From VBCG01 sp044226535 (GTDB lineage Bacteria; Pseudomonadota; Gammaproteobacteria; Burkholderiales; Casimicrobiaceae): a stretch of 64,000 nucleotides of DNA. Under the pieces are notes generated by a model. That model ran no database searches. It had not been told where the DNA came from and was given only the letters and a program-made list of their open reading frames with translations. The first letter of the stretch is position 1. The number at the start of each line of letters is the position of its first letter. Of the stretch, positions 44,613-53,606 are shown piece after piece. The stretch covers positions 186,001 to 250,000 of the forward strand of contig JBGAGT010000001.1 of the NCBI GenBank assembly GCA_044226535.1, given 5' to 3'. The position numbers and the translations under genes were made by a program.

Positions 44613-45722
44613 TCAGGCAGGGAACGCCGCCAGCATCGCGTCGTTCTCGGCCGGCGTGCCGATGGTCACGCGCAGGCAGTTGGCCAGCAGCGGGTGCATG
44701 CCGCTCACATTCTTGACCAGAACACCGTCGAGGCGCAAATGCTCCCACGCCGCCGCGGCATCGGCCACGCGCACCAGCAGGAAATTGGCATGCGAGGGCC
44801 AGACGTGGACGCCGGGGCGCCCAGCCAGCGCGGCGGCGACGCGCTCGCGCTCCGCGCAGATGGCGGCGGCCTGCCCGGCCAGCACGCGCTCGTCGGCCAG
44901 GACGATCGGCACGATCGCCTGCGTCATGGCGTTGACGTTGTAAGGCGGGCGGACCTTGTCGAGCTCGTGCATCCAGGTCGCGTCGCCGACGGCATAGCCG
45001 AGCCGCAGGCCCGCCATGCCGATCTTGGACACGGTGCGCACCACGATCACGTTGTCGAAGTCGAGCGCACGCAGGATGAACGAGCGGTTGGCGAACGCGG
45101 TATAGGCCTCGTCGATGGCGACGAGGCCGGGGGCCGCGCGGATCACCGCCTCCATCCCCGCGGTATCGAAGAGGTTGCCGGTGGGGTTGTTGGGGAAGGC
45201 GAGCCAGGTGAGCGCCGGCCGCTCGCGGGCGATCGCCTCGAGCATCGCCGCGGTGTCGAGCGCGAAGTCCGCGCCCAGCGGCACGCCCACGTAACGCAGG
45301 TTGGCGAGCTCGGCGGCAAGCCGGTAGATCACGAACGAAGGCTCGGGCGCCAGCACCGTGGCGCCCGGCCGCGCCACCAGCGTGGTCAGCATGGTGATGA
45401 GCTCGTCCGAGCCGTTGCCGAGCACGAGGTCCACGCCGTCGCCCAGCGCGAAGGCCTTGCGCAGCGATTCCTTGAGGCGCTCCGCCGAGGCCTCCGGGTA
45501 GCGGTTGACGGCGACGTCGGCGGCGGCCGCGGCGATGCGCGCGCGCGTTTCCTCGGGGAGCCCGTAGGGGTTCTCCATGGCGTCGAGCTTGACGAGGCCC
45601 TCGGCGTGCGGCACGTGGTAGGCGCGCATGGCCTGGATGTCCGCGCGCACCACGCCGCGCATGCGCGCCAGCGTGGCGGTGCGGCGCGCCTCGCGCGCGG
45701 CGTCGTCCCCCAAAATCGTCAT
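44613..45722 (-). CDS. hisC: Histidinol-phosphate aminotransferase
   Basis: 369 residues, class I/II aminotransferase. PLP lysine in RTVSKIGMAGLRLGYAVG near residue 228, with the phosphate-binding GNGSDE near 103. ATG 45722 overlaps the stop of hisD (ATGA). Confidence 0.96.
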   Translation of the reverse strand: MTILGDDAAREARRTATLARMRGVVRADIQAMRAYHVPHAEGLVKLDAMENPYGLPEETRARIAAAAADVAVNRYPEASAERLKESLRKAFALGDGVDLVLGNGSDELITMLTTLVARPGATVLAPEPSFVIYRLAAELANLRYVGVPLGADFALDTAAMLEAIARERPALTWLAFPNNPTGNLFDTAGMEAVIRAAPGLVAIDEAYTAFANRSFILRALDFDNVIVVRTVSKIGMAGLRLGYAVGDATWMHELDKVRPPYNVNAMTQAIVPIVLADERVLAGQAAAICAERERVAAALAGRPGVHVWPSHANFLLVRVADAAAAWEHLRLDGVLVKNVSGMHPLLANCLRVTIGTPAENDAMLAAFPA

Positions 45723-47125
45723 TTGCCTTTCTCCAGCCGTGCCTCAGCGGACAAGGCATGCGCGGTGAGTCCCTCCCCGCGTGCCAGCGTCGCGGCGATG
45801 GCGCCGAGCGACTGCGCGCCCTTCGCCGAAATGCGGATGAGGCTCGAGCGCTTCTGGAAGTCGTACACGCCGAGCGGCGAGGAGAAGCGCGCGGTGCGCC
45901 CCGTGGGCAGCACGTGGTTGGGGCCTGCGCAGTAGTCGCCCAGCGCCTCCGAGGCGTGGTGACCCATGAAGATCGCGCCCGCGTGGCGGATCAGCGGCAG
46001 CAGCGCCTCGGGCCTCGCGACCGCGAGCTCGAGGTGCTCGGGCGCGATGCGGTTGGCGATGGCGGCGGCCTCGGCGAGGTCGCGCGTCCGGATCAGCGCG
46101 CCGCGCCGCGCCAGCGACTTGGCGATGATGGCGGCGCGCGGCATGACCTTGAGCTGGCGGTGGATCGAGGCCTCGACGGCGTCGAGCAGCGCGGCGTCGG
46201 GCGACAGCAGGATCGCCTGCGCGAGCTCGTCGTGCTCGGCCTGCGAGAAGAGGTCGAGCGTCACCCAGTCGGGGTTGGCGGTGGCGTCGGCGATCACCAG
46301 GATCTCCGAGGCGCCGGCGACCATGTCGATGCCCACCGCACCGAACACCCGGCGCTTGGCGGCGGCGACATAGGCGTTGCCGGGGCCGCAGATCTTGTCG
46401 ACGCGCGGGATCGACGCCGTGCCGTAGGCGAGCGCCGCCACCGCCTGCGCGCCGCCGACCGTGAACACGCGCGTGACCCCGGCGAGATGCGCGGCCGCCA
46501 GCACCAGCGGGTTGCGCACGCCCTCGGGCGTCGGGACCATCATCACGATGTCGCGCACGCCCGCGACCTTGGCGGGCAGCGCGTTCATCAGCACCGACGA
46601 GGGATAGGCGGCCTTGCCGCCGGGCACGTAGATGCCCACCGAATCGAGCGGCGTCATGCGCTGGCCGAGCACGTTGCCCTCCGCGTCCTCGAACGACCAG
46701 TCCTTGCCGAGCTGGCGCTCGTGGAAGGCGCGGATGCGTGTCGCGGCCTTGTCGAGCGCGTCGCGCTCGGCGGGTTCGAGTCCCGTCCACGCCGCCGCGA
46801 GCTCGGCCGGCGCGACCTCGAGCTCGGCGACGCTCTTCGCCGCGAGGCGGTCGAAGCGGCGCGTGTAGTCGAGCACGGCCTTGTCGCCCTTGTCGCGCAC
46901 CGCCGCGACGATGATGGCCACTGCGGCGTCGACGCCGGCATCCTGCGCCGCCTCGAAGGCGATCAGCCCTTCGAGCGCCTCGCCGTAGCCTTCGAACGCG
47001 GTGTCGAGGCGCCGCACGGCGACCCGCGGCGCCGCCCGCGTGGTGGCCTTGGCCGCGGCCTTGCCCGGGGCCTTGCGCAGGGCCTCGGGCGCCCCCTTGG
47101 GCGCCGGCTTCTGCGCGAGCTTCAT
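45719..47125 (-). CDS. hisD: Histidinol dehydrogenase
   Basis: 468 residues. Zinc and catalytic residues in SQAEHDE and APEHLEL; VDKICGPGNAYVAAAKR is the family signature. Oxidises histidinol to histidine in two steps. It carries an extra N-terminal tail of about 36 residues rich in Lys/Ala/Pro before the usual VRRLDT. ATG 47125 overlaps the hisG stop, so this long form is favoured; GTG 47017 would give the normal 432-residue protein. Confidence 0.95.
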   Translation of the reverse strand: MKLAQKPAPKGAPEALRKAPGKAAAKATTRAAPRVAVRRLDTAFEGYGEALEGLIAFEAAQDAGVDAAVAIIVAAVRDKGDKAVLDYTRRFDRLAAKSVAELEVAPAELAAAWTGLEPAERDALDKAATRIRAFHERQLGKDWSFEDAEGNVLGQRMTPLDSVGIYVPGGKAAYPSSVLMNALPAKVAGVRDIVMMVPTPEGVRNPLVLAAAHLAGVTRVFTVGGAQAVAALAYGTASIPRVDKICGPGNAYVAAAKRRVFGAVGIDMVAGASEILVIADATANPDWVTLDLFSQAEHDELAQAILLSPDAALLDAVEASIHRQLKVMPRAAIIAKSLARRGALIRTRDLAEAAAIANRIAPEHLELAVARPEALLPLIRHAGAIFMGHHASEALGDYCAGPNHVLPTGRTARFSSPLGVYDFQKRSSLIRISAKGAQSLGAIAATLARGEGLTAHALSAEARLEKGK

Positions 47126-47772
47126 GCCGCCACCGCCGTGGCCGCATCGAGCGCGTCGATGAGCGGCTTCAGCGCCTCGCGCTTGAGCTTGAGCGAGGCC
47201 GGGTTGGCGACCAGCCGGGTGCTGATGGGCATGATGGTCTCGACCTCGACCAGGTCGTTGGCCTTGAGCGTATTGCCGGTGGAGATGAGGTCGACGATGG
47301 CATCGGCCAGCCCCATGATGGGTGCGAGCTCCATCGAGCCGTACAGGCGGATCAGGTCGACGTGCATGCCCTTGCCGGCGAAGTGCTCGCGCGCGGTGGC
47401 GATGAACTTGGTCGCGACGCGGATGCGCGCGCCGCGCTGCACGGTGCCCTTCCAGTCGTAGCCGCGGCGCGTCGCCACGCTCATCCGACAGCGCCCCACG
47501 CCGAGGTCCACGGGCTGGTAGAGGCCCTCGCTGCCGTACTCGAGCAGCACGTCCTTGCCGGCGACGCCCAGGTCCGCCGCGCCGTGGCGCACGTAGGTGG
47601 GCACGTCGGAGGCGCGCAGCAGCAGCAGGCTCACGTCGGGCCGCGAGGTGCCGATGACGAGCTTGCGCGAGGTCTCGATGTCCTCGGCCGGGCGGATGCC
47701 CTGGGCGGCGAACAACGGCAATGTTTCGTCGAGCGTGCGCCCCTTGGAGAGCGCGATGGTGATCCGCGACAT
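47122..47772 (-). CDS. hisG: ATP phosphoribosyltransferase, short form
   Basis: 216 residues, the short HisG lacking the C-terminal regulatory domain. Motifs ITIALSKGR at the start and DLISTGNTLKAN near the PRPP site. Short HisG needs the HisRS-like partner HisZ, which is not in this window. First enzyme of the pathway and first gene of the his cluster, starting at ATG 47772. Confidence 0.96.
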   Translation of the reverse strand: MSRITIALSKGRTLDETLPLFAAQGIRPAEDIETSRKLVIGTSRPDVSLLLLRASDVPTYVRHGAADLGVAGKDVLLEYGSEGLYQPVDLGVGRCRMSVATRRGYDWKGTVQRGARIRVATKFIATAREHFAGKGMHVDLIRLYGSMELAPIMGLADAIVDLISTGNTLKANDLVEVETIMPISTRLVANPASLKLKREALKPLIDALDAATAVAA

Positions 47773-47801
47773 GCGGCGTCGATGCGGGTGGTTGGAGGTC
47801 G

Positions 47802-47807
47802 ATTCTA
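47802..47807 (-). promoter_or_regulatory. -10-like element before hisG
   Basis: TAGAAT on the minus strand about 30 bp before the hisG start, in the 92-bp gap after queF. No clear -35. Suggests that the his genes can start transcription independently of the mla-mur genes upstream. Confidence 0.3.
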
Positions 47808-47864
47808 GCGCAGTGCAGCAATCCTGCCCCGCGCCCTGGCGCACCCGGCCACGGCAGTCCGCCG

Positions 47865-48695
47865 CTACTGCTGCAGCGTGGGCGCGTCCGCGGGCCGGGC
47901 ACGCCCGCGCCAGCGCATGGGGTTGATGTCGATGCCGCCGCGGCGCGTGAAGCGCGCGGCGACCGACAGGGACTGTGGCTGCGCCACGGCCTCGAGGTCG
48001 CACAGGATGCGCTCGACGCAATGCTCGTGGAAGCCTGGATGGTGGCGATACGCGAGCAGGTAGCCGAGCAGCGCGCCGCGCTCGAGCGCGCGCCCGCGGT
48101 AGGCAACGGACACCTGCGCGTAGTCGGGCTGCCCGGTCACCGGGCACACCGAGCGGAACAGCCGGCTCACCAGGACCTCGTCGACGATCGAGCCGCCGTG
48201 CCGCAGGCGCAGCTGCGCGGGTGCAGGCGACGCCTGCAGGGGTTCGAGCGGCGCGGCATCGATCGACTCACCCGGCACGGCGCGGCGCGCGAGCGCCTGC
48301 GCGTCGTCGACGTCGACCAGGCCGACCTCGACGGCGGCGCCGGTCGCCCTCGAGAGGTCGCGCGCCACGGTGTCGCGGAACATGCCGGGCGTCGTGAAGC
48401 GGGTGTCGTTGAGCGCGGTGAAGTAGAGCTTCACCGACTTGGACTCGACGATCGCCGCACTCCCCGCCGGCACTTCGAAGCGCACCACGGCGACGCGCGG
48501 GCGCCCGTCGGCCGCCAGCCATCCCGCTTCCCACACGGTCCAGGCGTCGACGCCCTCGAAAGGCAGCGTGACGGTCGCGTCGAGGCCGATGGCCTCGCGC
48601 TGCGGCGCCCGCTCGACGGCGAACAGCAGCGAAGGATCGTAACGATCGCCGTAGACGGTCGCCTTGCCGAGCGGCGAGTCAGCCGGCGTGCCCAC
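47865..48695 (-). CDS. queF: NADPH-dependent 7-cyano-7-deazaguanine reductase
   Basis: 276 residues, the long two-lobed QueF. Motif ESKSVKLYF at 84-92 and catalytic Cys184 in SVCPVTGQPD with Asp191. Reduces preQ0 to preQ1 in queuosine synthesis for tRNA. GTG start at 48695 with a strong ribosome site (GGAAGGAGG). It separates murA from hisG. Confidence 0.95.
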   Translation of the reverse strand: MGTPADSPLGKATVYGDRYDPSLLFAVERAPQREAIGLDATVTLPFEGVDAWTVWEAGWLAADGRPRVAVVRFEVPAGSAAIVESKSVKLYFTALNDTRFTTPGMFRDTVARDLSRATGAAVEVGLVDVDDAQALARRAVPGESIDAAPLEPLQASPAPAQLRLRHGGSIVDEVLVSRLFRSVCPVTGQPDYAQVSVAYRGRALERGALLGYLLAYRHHPGFHEHCVERILCDLEAVAQPQSLSVAARFTRRGGIDINPMRWRGRARPADAPTLQQ

Positions 48696-48778
48696 GCGCG
48701 CCCTCCTTCCCGGGTGGGAGCCGCCAGCGAGCGGGGCCGGCCGTCGGGGCGCAGCGGGACACGACCTCGCTGCCCGCG

Positions 48779-49282
48779 CTACTTGCGGGTGTAAAGGCCG
48801 TCGAACGCGACGGTCCAGTCACCGCCGGGGTCGGCCGATTCCCAGAATTGCCGGACGGAGCCGTCGGCGTTGGGCGTCCACGTGATGCGATGCCGCGTCT
48901 TCCTGCCGTCGGCGCCTGCGGTTTCGCCTTCCAGCACCATCTTCCCATCGCGGATGCCGCCCTCGAGCAGCAGCAGCATCCCCGACGAGTCCACCCAGGT
49001 CTGGTGCCACAGCTTTCGCGAGGCGTCGTAGATGTTGAAGCTCTCGCCGCTGTAGCCGCGCCCGGTGTCGTAGCGCTCGTGCAGCACGCAGCCGCCGATC
49101 TCGCGCCGGATGCTGTTGGCGCCCGCGAGCTTCCCACCGGCGGCATGAACGTTCCACTCGCCGATCCAGAAGTCGAAGGCGCGGTGGACATCGGTCGCGC
49201 AGGCGGGAGGCGGCGTCTGTGCCGCCACCGGCGACAGGAAGCCGAGCGCGGCGGCCGCCATCGCAAGCGTGAAGATGCGCAT
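48779..49282 (-). CDS. Secreted DUF1579-like small protein
   Basis: 167 residues from ATG 49282. Signal peptide about 1-21 (ends VAAQ), then a lipocalin-like beta-rich domain beginning FDFWIGEWNV, with CVLHERYD and later FWESADPGGDWTVAFDGLYTRK, split by strands. The FWxGxW start is typical of DUF1579-type proteins of unknown function. Two mature cysteines (in PPACAT and GGCVL) could pair. It sits between murA and queF without an obvious role in either pathway. Confidence 0.72.
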   Translation of the reverse strand: MRIFTLAMAAAALGFLSPVAAQTPPPACATDVHRAFDFWIGEWNVHAAGGKLAGANSIRREIGGCVLHERYDTGRGYSGESFNIYDASRKLWHQTWVDSSGMLLLLEGGIRDGKMVLEGETAGADGRKTRHRITWTPNADGSVRQFWESADPGGDWTVAFDGLYTRK

Positions 49283-49329
49283 GAAGCCCTCCGGACGTCC
49301 GTCGAACGGCATGATACCGCCGCGCGATG

Positions 49330-50631
49330 CTAGCCGGCCACGCGCTGCACCCTGGCTCCCATCGCCGCCAGCTTCCGGTCGATGTGTGCGTACCCGCGGT
49401 CGAGGTGATAGATCCGCCCCACCGTGGTGCGACCCTCGGCCATCAGGCCGGCGATCACGAGGCAGGCCGAGGCGCGGAGATCCGTCGCCATCACGTCGGC
49501 ACCGGCGAGCGCCTGAACGCCCTTGACGATGGCGGTGTTGCCCTCGACCTCGATCGAGGCACCGAGCCGCACGAGCTCCTGCACGTGCATCATGCGGTTC
49601 TCGAAGATCGTCTCGGTGATGACGCTGGTGCCGTCGGCGCAGGTGGCGAGCGCCATCATCTGCGCCTGCATGTCGGTGGGGAAGCCTGGATAGGGCGTGG
49701 TGCGGATGTTGAAGGCCGCCAGCGCCCCGCTGCGCCGCACGCGCAGGCCCTCGCCGTCGCTCGCGACCTCGGCGCCCGCCTCGCGCAGCTTCTCGACCAC
49801 GGCGTCGAGCGTGTCGGCACGCGCGCCGCGCAGCAGCGCGTCGCCGCCGGTGGCGGCGACCGCGGCGAGGAAGGTGCCGGTCTCGATGCGGTCGGGCATC
49901 ACCGTGTGCCTCGCGCCGTGCAACGAGCCGACGCCCTCGACCACCACGCGGTCGGTGCCGGCGCCGCTCACCCGCGCGCCCATCGCGTTGAGGCAGGCAG
50001 CGAGGTCGACGACCTCGGGCTCGCGCGCGGCGTTCTCCAGCACCGTCGTGCCTTCCGCCAGCGTCGCTGCCATCATCAGGTTCTCGGTGCCGGTGACGGT
50101 GACGACGTCGAACACGAAGCGCGTGCCCTGGAGCCTCGTGGCGCGGGCGGCGATATAGCCGTTCTCGAGGTCGATCTCGGCGCCCATCGCCACCAGGCCC
50201 TTGACGTGCTGGTCGACCGGGCGCAGCCCGATCGCGCAGCCCCCCGGCAACGACACCCGCGCCTCGCCGCAGCGCGCCAGCAGCGGGCCCAGCGCCAGGA
50301 TCGAGGCGCGCATGGTCTTGACCATCTCGTAGGGCGCGAGCGGCCAGTCGATGCTGCGCGCGTCGAGGATCACGTCGGCGGTGCCGCCTTCGCCATCGCC
50401 AGCGGCACCGCCCCCGGCCGAGGCGCCGCCGCCGGCATGCACGCGCACCCCCATCTGCGCCAGCAGCTTCTGCATGGTCGCGACGTCGTTGAGGCGCGGC
50501 ACGTTGGCGAGCGCCAGCGGCTCGGCCGACAGCAGCGCCGCGCACTGGATGGGCAGCGCGGCGTTCTTGGCGCCCGAGATCGCGACCTCGCCGGTGAGCG
50601 GGATGCCGCCTTCGATGACGAGCTTATCCAC
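49330..50631 (-). CDS. murA: UDP-N-acetylglucosamine 1-carboxyvinyltransferase
   Basis: 433 residues. SGAKNA at 19-24 with the catalytic Lys22, and the PEP-binding Cys132 in LPGGCAIG (fosfomycin target). First committed step of peptidoglycan synthesis. It carries a Gly-rich insertion at about 67-84 that makes it some 15 residues longer than usual. GTG start 50631 overlaps the bolA-like gene by 8 bp. Confidence 0.96.
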   Translation of the reverse strand: MDKLVIEGGIPLTGEVAISGAKNAALPIQCAALLSAEPLALANVPRLNDVATMQKLLAQMGVRVHAGGGASAGGGAAGDGEGGTADVILDARSIDWPLAPYEMVKTMRASILALGPLLARCGEARVSLPGGCAIGLRPVDQHVKGLVAMGAEIDLENGYIAARATRLQGTRFVFDVVTVTGTENLMMAATLAEGTTVLENAAREPEVVDLAACLNAMGARVSGAGTDRVVVEGVGSLHGARHTVMPDRIETGTFLAAVAATGGDALLRGARADTLDAVVEKLREAGAEVASDGEGLRVRRSGALAAFNIRTTPYPGFPTDMQAQMMALATCADGTSVITETIFENRMMHVQELVRLGASIEVEGNTAIVKGVQALAGADVMATDLRASACLVIAGLMAEGRTTVGRIYHLDRGYAHIDRKLAAMGARVQRVAG

Positions 50632-50878
50632 GCGCGCCCGCCTTCTGTACCGCCCATTCCTCGGGCGTCAGTGTCTTCATCGACAGCGCGTGCACCTCCT
50701 CGCGCATGCGCTCGCCCAGCGCCGAGTAGACGAGCTGGTGGCGCGCGACGCGCGTCTTGCCGGCGAAGGCCGGCGAGACGATCAGCGCCTCGAAATGCGA
50801 GCCGTCGCCGATGACCTTGAGGACGTCGCAGGCGAGGCCCGCGGCGATGGACTGCTCGATGGATTCGGGTGTGACCAT
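50624..50878 (-). CDS. BolA-family protein (IbaG/YrbA-like)
   Basis: 84 residues. Class-II KH-like fold with GDGSHFEALIVSPAFAGKTRVARHQLVY, here split around the loop, and the invariant His in RHQLVY that binds [2Fe-2S] clusters with monothiol glutaredoxins. Lying between the mla/ABC genes and murA is the usual place of IbaG/YrbA. Confidence 0.92.
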   Translation of the reverse strand: MVTPESIEQSIAAGLACDVLKVIGDGSHFEALIVSPAFAGKTRVARHQLVYSALGERMREEVHALSMKTLTPEEWAVQKAGARG

Positions 50879-50894
50879 GTGCGTTGGCCTGGTG

Positions 50895-51677
50895 TCAGTG
50901 GCGCAGCTTCCAGCCGCGCGCGAAAAGATGGAGGGTGAGCGCGATCAGCACCGCGGCGGCCCCGCCGACGATGGCGAGGCTGCGCAGCGGTGGCACGTCG
51001 GACAGCCCGAAGAACCCGTAGCGGAAGCCGTCGATCATGTAGAAGAACGGGTTGAAATGCGATGCCCCCTGCCAGAAATCCGGCAGCGAATGGATCGAGT
51101 AGAACACGCCGGAAAGGAAAGTCAGTGGCAAAACGATGAAATTCTGGAACGCCGCGAGCTGGTCGAACTTGTCGGCCCAGATGCCCGCGATGACCCCCAG
51201 CGTGGCCAGGATCAGGCTGCCCATCAGCGCGAAGGCCAGCGCCCACAGCGGGTGGGCCATGTGGGCGACCTCCGGCGCGAAGCCCAGCGTCACCAGCAGC
51301 ACCCCGGTACCGACCGCCAGCCCGCGCACCATCGCCGCCAGCACGTAGGCCGCGTACAGCTCGAAGGGCGTCAAGGGCGGCAGCAGCACGAAGATCAGGT
51401 TGCCCGTGATCTTCGACTGGATCAGCGACGACGAGGTGTTGGCGAAGCTGTTCTGCAGCACCGACATCATGACGAGCCCCGGGATCAGGAACATCGCGTA
51501 CGACACCTGCCCGTCGAACACCGTCACCCGCGACGACAGCACGTGCGCGAAGATGAGGAGGTAGAGCAGCGCCGTGAGGATCGGCGCCGCGACGGTCTGG
51601 AAGGCGACCTTCCAGAAGCGCAGGAGCTCCTTGTAGAGCAGCGTCGTCCAGCCATGCCGCAGCATCAGCTCCCTCAT
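50895..51677 (-). CDS. ABC-2 type transporter permease
   Basis: 260 residues, six helices, with the ABC-2 signature near FQNFIVLPLTFLSGVFYSI, split across a helix. Pairs with the ATPase upstream (ATGA overlap at 51674-51677). YadH-like exporters of this kind often stand beside mla genes; the substrate is unknown. Confidence 0.9.
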   Translation of the reverse strand: MRELMLRHGWTTLLYKELLRFWKVAFQTVAAPILTALLYLLIFAHVLSSRVTVFDGQVSYAMFLIPGLVMMSVLQNSFANTSSSLIQSKITGNLIFVLLPPLTPFELYAAYVLAAMVRGLAVGTGVLLVTLGFAPEVAHMAHPLWALAFALMGSLILATLGVIAGIWADKFDQLAAFQNFIVLPLTFLSGVFYSIHSLPDFWQGASHFNPFFYMIDGFRYGFFGLSDVPPLRSLAIVGGAAAVLIALTLHLFARGWKLRH

Positions 51678-52576
51678 GCGTCGCCCCCCTCGCCCATGAT
51701 GCGCAGGAACACCTGCTCGAGGTCGGTCTCGGTGAGCGCCAGCTCGTCGACGCGGATCCCCTCGGTCCGCAGGTCGGCGAGCAGGTGCTCGAGCTCGCCG
51801 TAATCGGCGAGGCCGAGCCAGTGCAGCACGCCGGTCTCGCGCTGCACGCGCGATCGCCAGGCCTCGGGCACGCGCGACGCGCCGAGCCGCACGGTCAGGC
51901 TCGCGAAGCGCGCGAGCAGGTTGCGCGTCGAGTCGAGCGCCACCACGCGCCCCGCCTTGAGCATGGCGATGCGCGTGCACAGCGCCTCGGCCTCCTCGAG
52001 GTAGTGCGTGGTGAGGATGATGGTGTGCCCGTCGGCGTTGAGCTTGCGGATGAACGCCCACAGGCTCTGCCGCAGCTCGACGTCGACGCCCGCGGTGGGC
52101 TCGTCGAGCACGATCAGCGGCGGCTTGTGCACCAGCGCCTGCCCGACCAGCACGCGGCGCTTCATGCCGCCCGACAGCGAGCGCATGTTGGCATCGGCCT
52201 TGGAGGTGAGGTCGAGGTGGTGCAGGATCTCGTCGATCCAGTCGTCGTTGCCGGCGATGCCGAAATAGCCGCTCTGGATGCGCAGCGTCTCGCGCACCGA
52301 GAAGAACGGGTCGAACACCAGCTCCTGCGGCACCACGCCGATCAGCCTGCGCGCCACGCGGTAGTCGTCGACGACGTCGTGGCCGAGGATGCGCACGCGG
52401 CCGCGCGTCGCGCGGGTGAGCCCGGCGAGGATGGAGATCAGCGTGGTCTTGCCCGCGCCGTTGGGGCCGAGCAGCCCGAAGAACTCGCCGGCGCCCACCG
52501 TGAGGTCGACGCCCGCCAGCGCCTCGACGTCGCCGAAGCGCCTTGCGAGGCCCTCGATTTCGACGGCCGCGGTCAC
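51674..52576 (-). CDS. ABC-2 exporter ATP-binding protein
   Basis: 300 residues. Walker A GPNGAGKTT at 37-45, signature LSGGMKRR, Walker B LIVLDEPTAG, and a C-terminal accessory domain (about 225-300). YadG-like. GTG 52576 overlaps the mlaB stop (GTGA); the longer upstream frame would run inside mlaB and is rejected. Confidence 0.91.
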   Translation of the reverse strand: MTAAVEIEGLARRFGDVEALAGVDLTVGAGEFFGLLGPNGAGKTTLISILAGLTRATRGRVRILGHDVVDDYRVARRLIGVVPQELVFDPFFSVRETLRIQSGYFGIAGNDDWIDEILHHLDLTSKADANMRSLSGGMKRRVLVGQALVHKPPLIVLDEPTAGVDVELRQSLWAFIRKLNADGHTIILTTHYLEEAEALCTRIAMLKAGRVVALDSTRNLLARFASLTVRLGASRVPEAWRSRVQRETGVLHWLGLADYGELEHLLADLRTEGIRVDELALTETDLEQVFLRIMGEGGDA

Positions 52577-52905
52577 GCGCCGGCGGGCGCGACGAGCTCG
52601 TCGATACCGTACACACGCGCCAGCGCCAGGAGCTCGTCGGGCACCCGCTCGAAGCACAGCGGCTGCCGCTCGCCCTGCGCGCGGCGCAGCAGCGACAGGA
52701 GCAGCGCCAGCGCGCTGGAATCGGCGCGCACGAGCCCCGCGAGGTCGACCACCCCCGCGGAGGGCAGCGGCAGCGCCAGCGTCGCGGCGTGCACCTCGGT
52801 GACGTTGTCGAAGGTCAGCGCGCCTTCACAGGTCCAGCGCGCGCCGTCGGCGGAGGCGGCGAAACCTGCCCCGCTGGACGCCTGCGCCGTGCCACAGTCG
52901 ATCAT
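52573..52905 (-). CDS. mlaB: MlaB, STAS-domain subunit of the phospholipid transporter
   Basis: 110 residues, one STAS domain with the VVDLAGLVRADSSALALLL core. MlaB binds MlaF and is needed for stability and activity of the MlaFEDB complex. Position between mlaC and the ABC-2 pair supports the call. Confidence 0.87.
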   Translation of the reverse strand: MIDCGTAQASSGAGFAASADGARWTCEGALTFDNVTEVHAATLALPLPSAGVVDLAGLVRADSSALALLLSLLRRAQGERQPLCFERVPDELLALARVYGIDELVAPAGA

Positions 52906-52920
52906 CGCCGCGCGGTCGCC

Positions 52921-53541
52921 TTATCCGCCGTTCTTGGCCTTGAGGGCCTTGATCAGGCCGTCGATGCCGCCCGACTTGATCTGGTCGTTGAAGTCGTCGC
53001 GGTAATTGGTCACCAGCGACACGCCGCCGACGATCACGTCGTAGGCCTTCCAGCCCGCGGAGGTTTTTTCCATGCTGTAGTCGATGGGCACCGGCTGGCC
53101 ACCGTCGGTCTTGAGGATCTGCGTCCTGACGGTGACGTCGGTGGCGTCGGGCGCCATGCGCAGCGGCTTGTAGTCGATCTTCTCGTCACGGTACTTGGTG
53201 AGCGCGCCCGAATAGGTGCGCACCAGCAGCGTCTTGAACTCGCGCGCCAGCGCCTCCTGCTGCTCGGGCGTGGCGCCCTTCCAGTTGCGGCCCATCGCCA
53301 GTTGGGTCATGTGCTTGAAATCGAAGTGCTGGGCGAGCCTGGTTTCCACCAGCTCGCGGATGCGCGCCTGGTCGCCGGCCTGCACCTTGGGATCGCTGCG
53401 GATGGTGGCGAGGGTTTCCTCGGACACGCGCTTGACCAGCGCGTCGGGGGCGTCCTGCGCCGCGGCGCTGCCGGCGGCGAACGCGAGCGCGAGCGCGGCG
53501 GCGGCGAAGGCCGCGCGGAGGATTTGTTGCATGCGGGTCAT
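52921..53541 (-). CDS. mlaC: MlaC, periplasmic phospholipid-binding protein
   Basis: 206 residues: signal peptide about 1-28 (ends AAAQ), then the Tol_Tol_Ttg2 domain with FDFKHMTQLAMGRNWKGAT and VGGVSLVTNYRDDFN. Carries lipids between MlaA in the outer membrane and MlaFEDB in the inner membrane. ATG 53541 with AAGGA upstream. Confidence 0.94.
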   Translation of the reverse strand: MTRMQQILRAAFAAAALALAFAAGSAAAQDAPDALVKRVSEETLATIRSDPKVQAGDQARIRELVETRLAQHFDFKHMTQLAMGRNWKGATPEQQEALAREFKTLLVRTYSGALTKYRDEKIDYKPLRMAPDATDVTVRTQILKTDGGQPVPIDYSMEKTSAGWKAYDVIVGGVSLVTNYRDDFNDQIKSGGIDGLIKALKAKNGG

Positions 53542-53606
53542 CGGAGGGTTCCTTGGATCCGGAGGTGTGTCGTGGCGTCCCCGCGGCGCCGGGCCACGGG
53601 GCGCGT

